A DNA stretch of 18,700 bases from JBAXRT01 sp037131065 (GTDB lineage Bacteria; Bacteroidota; Bacteroidia; Bacteroidales; FEN-979), in NCBI GenBank assembly GCA_037131065.1, contig JBAXRT010000047.1, positions 1-18,700 on the forward strand, written 5' to 3'. Under the pieces are notes generated by a model, which made no database searches, was not told where the DNA came from, and saw only the letters and a list, made by a program, of their open reading frames with translations. Shown here piece after piece: positions 8,265 to 15,250 of the stretch (its first letter is position 1; each line of letters opens with the position of its first letter). Both the position numbers and the translations under genes were made by a program.

Positions 8265-10295
8265 TCAAGTCAGGCGCATGAGAACAAGTGCAGTCCTGCT
8301 TGTATTATAGACCATCAACCGGTGTGTCGCATCTTCCTGGTTGTAAAGTGTGGTGTAGATCAGTTTTTCATCAATTCTGCCATGGCCGCCAAACTCGGTA
8401 CTGTCGGAATTCAGGATGATACGGTAATCACCCGGTTCAGGGACGTTGAACATATAACCGGGAATGGAGGCGGAGACATCGAAGTTAAAGATAAAGATCA
8501 GTTTGCACCGTTCGAAAATGATCGTTTTGTTTGCTTGATCCATGTTCAGGAGGTTCCCGTATGGAACGTGGAATAACTTCCATTCTTTCGCAAGCCTCAG
8601 CATGCTTTTGTCAAAGGCGTAAAGAAAGCGGTAGCGAAGGTCATTGTTCTGCATCAGCGACCACTGGCGCCGGGCATACTGAAAACTCCAGTTGTTCCCT
8701 TCCCTCGGGAAATCTATCCAGTCGGGATGACCGAATTCATTCCCCATGAAGTTGAGGTAGGCCTGTCCGCCCAGAGTCATCGTGAAAAGCCGGATCATCT
8801 TGTGGAGGGCGATCCCCCTGTCGATCACCAGACTCTGGTCCTTTCTGCTCATTTTGAAATAGATCTCGCTTTGCATCAGCCTGAAAGCGATGGTCTGATC
8901 ACCGACCAGCGCCTGGTCATGCGATTCACAGTAAGCCACCGTCTTTACATCTGCCAGTCGGTTGGTCATGATATGCCAGAAGGCGCCCATGTCCCAGGCT
9001 TCATCCTTTTCCTCCTTCAGGGTCTTGATCCAGAAATCGGGTTCCGCCATTCCAAGCCTGTAATCAAACCCGATTCCACCCTCCCGAATTGGCTGGCACA
9101 GACCCGGCATTCCGCTTACATCTTCAGCTATGGTCAGGGCTTTGGAGCTTATCCTGTGAACCAGTGTGTTTGCGAGTTGCAGGTAAATGATGGCATCCCA
9201 TTCCACTCCCGATTTGAAATAGCCGTCAAGATCCCATACCGACCTGAACCCATGGTCGAAATAGAGCATCGAGGTGACCCCGTCGAAACGGAACCCGTCA
9301 AAATGATACTCCTTCATCCAGAACTTCAGGTTCGAGAGAAGAAAACTTAACACCTCCCTCTTACCGTAGTTGAAACATTTGGAATCCCAGTAGGGGTGGT
9401 CGCCCCGTCCTCCCGGATGGAAATACTGGTCATCAGAGCCGTCGAAAAGGTTAAGTCCCTCCATGGTATTCTTCGCGGCATGCGAATGGACCACATCCAT
9501 GATCACAGCAATATCTTGCTCATGCGCCTTTCTGATCAGGTATTTGAGATCTTCAGGTGTGCCGAACCGGGACGAGACAGCAAAATAGTTTGTAACATGG
9601 TAACCGAATGAACCGTAATAAGGATGTTCGGCAATAGCCATCAGTTGGATCACATTGTAACCGGAATTTTTTATATAGGGGATAAGGTAATCGGCAAATT
9701 CGGTAAAACTTCCTACCCCCTCCTTTTCCTGAGCCATCCCCACATGAGCCTCATAGATGAAGAGCTGATCAAGGCTGCCGATCGAAAAGTGATCTCCTTC
9801 CCAGTCGAACTTCACCGGAGGGTTCCAGAACTGCCCGGAGAAATCCACCGAATTGGTATCCTGGACCACACGCCTGATAAACGCAGGGATACGCTCGTGC
9901 CATCCCAGGGAGGAATGCACCATCACCTTGACCCTGCTCTTATGTATCAGGCGGTCGTGATAGTGCCGGTCGTCGAGAAAGATCTCCCAGATCCCGTCGC
10001 TGATCCTGACCATATGGTTAGAATAACGCTGCCAGTCGTTGAAATCACCAAAAAGATAAAGGTCCTCAGCTTTAGGCGCCCACTCACGGTAATACCATCC
10101 TTTACGTTTCCTGTCGTATGTGAAACCAAGATGCTGCCAGGCATCGGCAAAACGCAGGAGGCTTCCATGGCTGGCCTCTATCTCTGCAAGGGTCTGGTTG
10201 TACCGGTGGAGTCTGTCGTTGATCTCCTGCTCAGCAGGTTCAAGCCAGGTGTCTTTTTTAACCAACAGGAGTCTTCTCTTTTTAGTGTTTTCCAT
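8265..10295 (-). CDS. glgB: 1,4-alpha-glucan branching enzyme (GH13_8-like)
   Basis: Starting at ATG 10295 the product is 676 residues (MENTKKRR). A longer TTG start at 10343 is possible but would put the -7 element inside the gene. A CBM48-type domain (about 60-155, YYREWAPKAEDLYLFGDFNDW) precedes the GH13 barrel. Catalytic residues are present: DVVHSH (region I), Asp338 in GFRFDGVTSM, Glu391 in TIAEDVSG and Asp460 in CESHDQ. The GHPDWIDFPREGN segment and overall pattern match the eukaryotic-like branching enzymes found in Bacteroidota rather than E. coli GlgB. It forms alpha-1,6 branches in glycogen in the cytoplasm. It is divergent from the hybrid kinase gene, with promoters packed in a 117-bp gap. 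No other glycogen synthesis gene is in the window. Confidence 0.95.
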   Translation of the reverse strand: MENTKKRRLLLVKKDTWLEPAEQEINDRLHRYNQTLAEIEASHGSLLRFADAWQHLGFTYDRKRKGWYYREWAPKAEDLYLFGDFNDWQRYSNHMVRISDGIWEIFLDDRHYHDRLIHKSRVKVMVHSSLGWHERIPAFIRRVVQDTNSVDFSGQFWNPPVKFDWEGDHFSIGSLDQLFIYEAHVGMAQEKEGVGSFTEFADYLIPYIKNSGYNVIQLMAIAEHPYYGSFGYHVTNYFAVSSRFGTPEDLKYLIRKAHEQDIAVIMDVVHSHAAKNTMEGLNLFDGSDDQYFHPGGRGDHPYWDSKCFNYGKREVLSFLLSNLKFWMKEYHFDGFRFDGVTSMLYFDHGFRSVWDLDGYFKSGVEWDAIIYLQLANTLVHRISSKALTIAEDVSGMPGLCQPIREGGIGFDYRLGMAEPDFWIKTLKEEKDEAWDMGAFWHIMTNRLADVKTVAYCESHDQALVGDQTIAFRLMQSEIYFKMSRKDQSLVIDRGIALHKMIRLFTMTLGGQAYLNFMGNEFGHPDWIDFPREGNNWSFQYARRQWSLMQNNDLRYRFLYAFDKSMLRLAKEWKLFHVPYGNLLNMDQANKTIIFERCKLIFIFNFDVSASIPGYMFNVPEPGDYRIILNSDSTEFGGHGRIDEKLIYTTLYNQEDATHRLMVYNTSRTALVLMRLT

Positions 10296-10321
10296 CCGTT
10301 GCTTTTTCGGTGGGCAATGCA

Positions 10322-10329
10322 CAAATTTA
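10322..10329 (-). promoter_or_regulatory. -7 promoter element of glgB
   Basis: The minus strand reads TAAATTTG (TAnnTTTG), giving a predicted leader of about 20 nt before ATG 10295. No TTG is found 17-23 nt upstream. Its position supports the ATG at 10295 over the upstream TTG at 10343. Confidence 0.55.
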
Positions 10330-10354
10330 ACAATAATAATCAATGAAATAAATC

Positions 10355-10384
10355 TTGTTTTTTCCAGAAAATCAATTACTTTTG
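10355..10384 (+). promoter_or_regulatory. -33/-7 promoter of the hybrid histidine kinase
   Basis: TTG (10355-10357), a 19-nt spacer, and TACTTTTG (10377-10384) match the Bacteroidota TTG-N19-TAnnTTTG pattern exactly. The predicted start is near 10391, about 22 nt before the ATG at 10413. It sits back to back with the glgB promoter. Confidence 0.75.
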
Positions 10385-10412
10385 GTATAATATCACATTA
10401 CTCGGGCTCCAG

Positions 10413-13400
10413 ATGAGAGGCAAGTCAAATATTTCGAAGATCCCCTGGCTGTTTCTGATCTTTTTCCTTCTTCTAACTTTCCTGCTGCTTGTTTCAGGAC
10501 ATATTTACTATAAAAAGGAGAAGGATCATGTTAAGAGTGACCAGAATGAGATGCTTTCTGCAGTCGCCACTTTCAAGATTAAGGAGATAACAAAATGGTT
10601 TTATGAGAGAAAGGCCGAAGGTGTATTCATCTCCACCAGCCCGGCCTGCCTTAAGCTTTTCTACAACCTGATGAATAATCGGGGAGACTCCCTCTCCCGT
10701 AGAGAGATCTTTAAATGGCTCATGCCAATCAAAAAAAATCATGAATACCTTGAGATCGCCATCTTTGATATGGTGGGAACGGAGATCTTCAGGATTTCCG
10801 ATCCGGGCTGGCGATACACCAGAGAAGATGGAGAGGAGTATCTTAAACGCTCTTCCCAGGGGAAGATCGTCTTCTCTGAGCTGTTAAGGGACAAAAGCAC
10901 CGGAAACCCATTTCTCAGCATGCTCGTTCCTATCTATTTCAATAACCGCCAGTCGGGGATAGTAGTTTTCAGGATTGACCCGGCTATCTATCTGTTCCCG
11001 ATCGTTGCATCCTGGCCTTTTGAACGGGTAACGGCTTCAAGCTGTCTGGCTCGCCTGGTAAACGACCAGATGATCTACCTCTACATCCCGAATGAGCAGA
11101 TTGAGGACATTTCAGCCCTCAGAAGGGATTCAGTCGTGGACGGCCTTGTTCAGATCATTCCGCACACCAATATCTCAACCCTGGTCGAAACTACCGATTT
11201 CAGGGGTGTCAACGTGTTTGCCAACTACCTTGACATTCCAGGCACCGACTGGATCCTCGTGTCAAAGATCGATCAGCATGAGATCTACGCCCCTCTCAAG
11301 GCCCAGGCCATAAAGGTGATCCTCTATCTTGTGACCATTCTGGTGGTGATGGTGATCATGGGGATCCTTCTGTGGAAGAACCAGCAGCTCCAGTATTACC
11401 GCTCACAGTTTGAGCTTCAGTCGAAGAATGCCATGGCGGAGGAAAAAGTCCGCTTTATGGACGCCCTCCTCCAGGAGGTAAACGATGCCATCATCACCTT
11501 CGACAAGGATATGATGATCATGAGCTGGAACCGTGGAGCCGAGCGGATTTACGGATGGAAAGCAGAAGAGGTGATCGGAAAATTCGGGGGAGGGTCCCTG
11601 CGCGTCGATTTCCATGGTGCTTCCCGGGAACTTGTGCTGAGAGAACTCGATGAGAAGGGAACCTGGAAAGGAGAGGTCATCCACAAGCGGAAGGACGGGA
11701 CCAATGCCTATGTACTCTCCTCCACCTCACGCCTTCTTGATGAGAAAGGTCATATTCTGGGTATTATTACCATCAACAAAGATATTTCCGAACTCGTCCA
11801 TTCGGAGAAGATAAAGAATGCAGTCTACAGTATCTCTGAACTTGCCCATTCGGCGAAGGATCTGAACGACATGTACGCCTCCTTTCACGTGGTTATCGGA
11901 GAATTATTGGATGCTCCGAACCTCCTCATCGCTCTGCTTGAAAATAGCCGGGAGACCATCACCTATCCCTATTTCGTGGACGAGAAGGAGAGCTCTCCCG
12001 GTCCGCATACAAAGGGGAACGGGCTCATTGAATATGTGTTGAGGACTGGCCGGCCTTTACTTGCCAAGCCGGAGGAGGTAAAATACCTTGTCGACCGTGA
12101 GATCATTGGAAATGTTACCGATGGCGGGACAGACTGGCTCGGGATCCCTCTCAGGATTGAGAACGAGACTATCGGAGTGCTCGTGGTCAGGAGTTACTCG
12201 ACGAAAACACGCTTCGGAGAAAGGGAAAAAGATATCCTGACCTTTGTCTCCGAACAGATCGCACTCTCCATCCACCGAAAGAAAATGCAGCAGGATCTAA
12301 TCGAAGCCATGCAGCGGGCCGAGGTCTCGAGCAGGCTGACATCAGCATTGCTGGCTAACATGAACCATGAACTTCGGACCCCGATGAACGGAATCCTTGG
12401 TTTTGCCGAGATCCTGCTGAATGAACTCGAGGATCCTGTCAACAAGTCCAAAGCTGAAAATATTCTTGTCTCCGGGCGTCGCCTGATGGAGACTCTTGAT
12501 GCGATCATGGATCTCTCTTACCTTGAATCGGACAAGATCACCAGAAAATTTAAACCGGTCTCCGTCGGAAAGACCATCCGGTCCGTTCTCAGGACCTATG
12601 ATCAGAATATAGAGAGGAAAAGTCTTGAACTGAACTGCAGGGTTGCCGCCGGACTTACTATCATGGGTGACGACCACCTGTTCCAGCACCTTGTAAGGAA
12701 TGTAATTGACAATGCCATTAAATATACTGATAAGGGAAGCATCACGATCGAGGGGAAGCCGGTCTCCATGGTTGGTAAGGCGATGGCTTCTATCTCCGTG
12801 AAGGATACGGGGATCGGTATATCCCCGGAGAATCACCAGATGATATTTCATGCTTTCCGCCAGGTTAGCGAAGGGTATGGCAGGCAGTTTGAGGGTAGTG
12901 GTCTTGGGCTAACGATCGGCAGGAAGATCGTTGACCTCATGGGAGGTGAGATCATCCTAAACAGCAAGGTCGGCGAAGGGTCGGAATTTATCATTCTGCT
13001 GCCGGCAGTCACTGAAACCGTTGTGCAGGATCCCCTGGATGTTGAGGAGTTACTGAAACCAAAAATGCACAAGGAGCTGGCAGAACAGATGCCTGATGTT
13101 CTGCTGGTGGAGGATAACACGGTTAACCTTCAACTCCTCATGGTGTACCTTAAGGAGTATTGCAACATCTACTCTTCCCTCGACGGAAAATCGGCTATAC
13201 AGATGGCCCAGGATCATAAGTTTGATGCGATCCTGATGGATATCAACCTTGGACCCGGCATGGACGGTATCCAGGCAATGCTTGAGATCAGGAAAAGACC
13301 CGGATACCTCGATACTCCTGTCATAGCTGTAACAGGGTATGCCTCGATCGGTGACCGTGACAGGCTGATATCGACGGGCTTTACTGAATACCTGCCAAAA

Positions 13401-13457
13401 CCCTTTACAAGGGAGAAAATTGCCAGCCTGATGGAAGGAATTTTTACCCGAAAATGA
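10413..13457 (+). CDS. Hybrid sensor histidine kinase (Cache-like/PAS/GAF/HisKA/HATPase/receiver)
   Basis: The product is 1014 residues. TM1 is at about 10-32. A periplasmic dCache-like sensor spans about 35-298 (EIAIFDMVGTEIFRI, PFLSMLVPIY). TM2 is at about 301-321. The cytoplasmic part holds PAS (about 343-460, NDAIITFDKD and SWNRGAERIYGW), GAF (about 470-622), HisKA with His652 in NHELRTPMNG, HATPase (Asn763 and Asn767 in the N box, Asp798 in DTGIGI, GSGLGL at 828-833) and a C-terminal receiver (Glu900/Asp901, phospho-acceptor Asp943, Thr974, Lys996). All phosphotransfer residues are intact. There is no DNA-binding output domain, so it is not a one-protein HTCS regulator; an Hpt protein or another response regulator would be needed and none is visible. 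The 3' end overlaps the convergent small membrane gene by 14 bp. Its ligand is unknown, and a glycogen role is inferred only from divergence with glgB. Confidence 0.95.
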   Translation: MRGKSNISKIPWLFLIFFLLLTFLLLVSGHIYYKKEKDHVKSDQNEMLSAVATFKIKEITKWFYERKAEGVFISTSPACLKLFYNLMNNRGDSLSRREIFKWLMPIKKNHEYLEIAIFDMVGTEIFRISDPGWRYTREDGEEYLKRSSQGKIVFSELLRDKSTGNPFLSMLVPIYFNNRQSGIVVFRIDPAIYLFPIVASWPFERVTASSCLARLVNDQMIYLYIPNEQIEDISALRRDSVVDGLVQIIPHTNISTLVETTDFRGVNVFANYLDIPGTDWILVSKIDQHEIYAPLKAQAIKVILYLVTILVVMVIMGILLWKNQQLQYYRSQFELQSKNAMAEEKVRFMDALLQEVNDAIITFDKDMMIMSWNRGAERIYGWKAEEVIGKFGGGSLRVDFHGASRELVLRELDEKGTWKGEVIHKRKDGTNAYVLSSTSRLLDEKGHILGIITINKDISELVHSEKIKNAVYSISELAHSAKDLNDMYASFHVVIGELLDAPNLLIALLENSRETITYPYFVDEKESSPGPHTKGNGLIEYVLRTGRPLLAKPEEVKYLVDREIIGNVTDGGTDWLGIPLRIENETIGVLVVRSYSTKTRFGEREKDILTFVSEQIALSIHRKKMQQDLIEAMQRAEVSSRLTSALLANMNHELRTPMNGILGFAEILLNELEDPVNKSKAENILVSGRRLMETLDAIMDLSYLESDKITRKFKPVSVGKTIRSVLRTYDQNIERKSLELNCRVAAGLTIMGDDHLFQHLVRNVIDNAIKYTDKGSITIEGKPVSMVGKAMASISVKDTGIGISPENHQMIFHAFRQVSEGYGRQFEGSGLGLTIGRKIVDLMGGEIILNSKVGEGSEFIILLPAVTETVVQDPLDVEELLKPKMHKELAEQMPDVLLVEDNTVNLQLLMVYLKEYCNIYSSLDGKSAIQMAQDHKFDAILMDINLGPGMDGIQAMLEIRKRPGYLDTPVIAVTGYASIGDRDRLISTGFTEYLPKPFTREKIASLMEGIFTRK

Positions 13458-13716
13458 TGATTGCAGCTATCAATGCCAGTACGAACGGTACCACGACAAG
13501 TACCACCTGGCGGTCCTTGGCGATCTGCGCATTCATGGCATCAATCTGCTTTAGGCAGTAAGTATCACTGGATCTGTAGGTGAGCGCTGCCTTGTATTCT
13601 TCCCTTGCCGACCGGAACAGATCGATCTTGATAAAATGCCCTGCCCGTTCGGTGTGCTCCCTGAACTTCAGCTCTTCATGGGAAAGGTTCTCTGTTAATT
13701 TTTCGTGATGCGACAT
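13444..13716 (-). CDS. Small TPR-like protein with C-terminal membrane anchor
   Basis: The product is 90 residues and not recognised as a named family. Residues about 24-57 (AGHFIKIDLFRSAREEYKAAL) look like a single TPR-type helical hairpin. Residues about 70-89 are a hydrophobic helix at the extreme C-terminus with only Gly after it, as in tail-anchored proteins; the soluble part would face the cytoplasm. Its ATG is 10 bp after the stop of the DUF3078 gene, so the two are probably cotranscribed. Its 3' end overlaps the convergent kinase gene by 14 bp. It may be a protein-interaction adaptor at the inner membrane; nothing more specific can be supported. Confidence 0.75.
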   Translation of the reverse strand: MSHHEKLTENLSHEELKFREHTERAGHFIKIDLFRSAREEYKAALTYRSSDTYCLKQIDAMNAQIAKDRQVVLVVVPFVLALIAAIIIFG

Positions 13717-13726
13717 ATTATTTCTC

Positions 13727-14668
13727 TTAGTTTATTTTATATGATAAACCTACACCGATCATCTCCTTGAACTGGGTCCGGGGCCCCGGCATTTCTGTAG
13801 GATCGGTCTGGATCATGACATCGTCGTCGTAGATCAGCTGCGTTTGGATAGAGGCGGCAAGCCATTTGTTCACCTTCATTGTGAGAAGGAGACTCCAGTT
13901 GACATCAATGTTGCCAAATCCCTTTAGGTAGTTGGTGAAAAGTTCAAGTGTTGTGCTGAGGTTGATGTTTTTCGCCAGATCTTTATTCAAATCTGCCCTG
14001 AGATAGGGGCCAAATTCTCCCCTGATCTGTTTCCCTTTTTCGACCCCGAAGGCACCCTGGTTTGCCAGCGCAGTATCAAGCACGAAGGTAAACCTCCCGG
14101 AGGCAGGGGAGAGATAGAGATAGAACCATTTGGCAGGTGTATATGTGATACCAAGTCCTGCTATCAGGTATCCGGGAGCCATGAACTTGGAGATGACGAC
14201 ACTGTCGTTCGGGTAATTATATCCTTTGTCGAACTGTGTCCTGAAATTCACAAGTAAAGTAAGGTACCACTTTTTATTCTGGTGGAGTTCGAACCCGTAT
14301 GCAGTGGTGAGTTCGATCTTGTCGTTTATCTTATTAAAGCTGGCCTCTTTCGACTTGCCTATGATCTGGAAGCCATAACCCAGGTCGATCGTGTTGGCCC
14401 AGGCGTGCTTCCCCTTCTTATAGTTTGCCTTCAGGTTGATCATGGCCGACAGACCCAGTGAATTTTGTCCGCCTGCAGCCCAGTTTGAAAAGGCCGCCTG
14501 TGTGAAGGTAAGTCCTGTGGAGCCCTGAATAAACCAGCGCTTTTTGCTGGTATCCGCAGGCGCTCCTGTTAGGGCCTCATCCTTTGCCCTGGATACTTTC
14601 TGAATATCCTGGGCAACCAATCCTGAGGATAAGATGGTCATGATTAACAAACATAAAATTCTTTTCAT
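13727..14668 (-). CDS. DUF3078 family outer-membrane protein
   Basis: The product is 313 residues with signal peptide MKRILCLLIMTILSSGLVAQ. After a short polar linker comes WFIQGSTGLTFTQAAFSNWAAGGQNS (residues 45-70, described here by its key QAAFSNWAAGG block), which is characteristic of DUF3078 proteins of Bacteroidota. The rest alternates amphipathic strands (WYLTLLVNFRTQFDKGYNY, FYLYLSPASGRFTF, INLSTTLELFTNYLKGF), as expected for an outer-membrane beta-barrel. It ends GVGLSYKIN, a final barrel strand without the classical terminal Phe. The family's function is not established. It lies 47 bp downstream of mscL with no clear promoter between them, and 10 bp upstream of the small TPR-like gene, so an mscL-DUF3078-TPR transcript is plausible. 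Confidence 0.88.
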   Translation of the reverse strand: MKRILCLLIMTILSSGLVAQDIQKVSRAKDEALTGAPADTSKKRWFIQGSTGLTFTQAAFSNWAAGGQNSLGLSAMINLKANYKKGKHAWANTIDLGYGFQIIGKSKEASFNKINDKIELTTAYGFELHQNKKWYLTLLVNFRTQFDKGYNYPNDSVVISKFMAPGYLIAGLGITYTPAKWFYLYLSPASGRFTFVLDTALANQGAFGVEKGKQIRGEFGPYLRADLNKDLAKNINLSTTLELFTNYLKGFGNIDVNWSLLLTMKVNKWLAASIQTQLIYDDDVMIQTDPTEMPGPRTQFKEMIGVGLSYKIN

Positions 14669-14715
14669 AATCAGGTCTCTTTTTTTACCAATGACTATAT
14701 ACGAATGACGAATAA

Positions 14716-15144
14716 CTATTTTTTCAGCAGATCCCTGATCTCCGTCAATAATGCCTCCGATTTTGTAGCTTCGGGTGGAGCAGGAGCTTGTGCTACTTCC
14801 TGTGCCTTCTTTCTTGTAAGATTGTTGATCCCCTTGATCAGCATAAAGATGGCAAATGCAACGATCAGGAAATCGACGATTGTCTGGATAAAATTTCCGA
14901 TTTTCAGGGTAACAGCCGCCTTCAGAACCTTGCCGGTGGCCGGGTCGGTGACAGCCTCTTTCATGTTGATCGCGATATCCTTGAAGTCAATACCGCCAAC
15001 CAGCAGCCCGATGGGGGGCATGATGACATCACTGACCAGGGATGAAACGATCTTTCCGAATGCAGCCCCGATGATGATACCCACGGCAAGGTCGATGACA
15101 TTGCCTTTCATGGCAAATTCCTTGAATTCCTTAATGATGCTCAT
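14716..15144 (-). CDS. mscL: Large-conductance mechanosensitive channel MscL
   Basis: The product is 142 residues and matches E. coli MscL almost residue for residue at the N-terminus (MSIIKEFKEFAMKGNVIDLA, then GIIIGAAFGKIVSSLVSDV). TM1 is at about 15-45, the periplasmic loop at about 46-80, and TM2 (FIQTIVDFLIVAFAIFMLI) at about 85-103. The RKK cluster and C-terminal helix LLTEIRDLLKK are conserved. It forms the homopentameric inner-membrane valve that releases solutes on hypo-osmotic shock. A TAnnTTTG element lies 25 nt upstream. The terminator of the LamG/LruC gene lies just before that promoter, so mscL starts a new transcription unit that may run on into the DUF3078 gene. Confidence 0.98.
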   Translation of the reverse strand: MSIIKEFKEFAMKGNVIDLAVGIIIGAAFGKIVSSLVSDVIMPPIGLLVGGIDFKDIAINMKEAVTDPATGKVLKAAVTLKIGNFIQTIVDFLIVAFAIFMLIKGINNLTRKKAQEVAQAPAPPEATKSEALLTEIRDLLKK

Positions 15145-15169
15145 AGGTCAATGTGTTTATTTACCCGCA

Positions 15170-15177
15170 CAAAAATA
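15170..15177 (-). promoter_or_regulatory. -7 promoter element of mscL
   Basis: The minus strand reads TATTTTTG (TAnnTTTG), predicting a leader of about 18 nt before the ATG at 15144. The region where a -33 TTG should lie is the A/T tract of the upstream terminator, and no TTG is found there at the usual spacing. Confidence 0.6.
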
Positions 15178-15188
15178 TGAAATAAATC

Positions 15189-15225
15189 AAAAAAAAAGAG
15201 CACTCCGGAGAATGCTCTTTTTTTT
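15189..15225 (-). terminator. Rho-independent terminator of the LamG/LruC lipoprotein gene
   Basis: An inverted repeat pairs A9-GAGCA (15189-15202) with TGCTC-T8 (15213-15225). Its loop includes CTCCGGAG, itself a palindrome. It lies 26 bp past the stop at 15251. The flanking A and T tracts make it symmetrical, so it could act on both strands. Confidence 0.85.
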
Positions 15226-15250
15226 GTACTATACCAGTTGGTCAAGGATG

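Noticed and set aside
10296..10343. Extended glgB start at TTG 10343 (16 extra residues)
   Set aside because: The extension would cover the TAAATTTG promoter element, and the added residues do not look like the family N-terminus. ATG at 10295 is preferred.
9624..10346. 240-residue plus-strand frame
   Set aside because: It is antisense to glgB and runs through the glgB promoter. It has no domain features.
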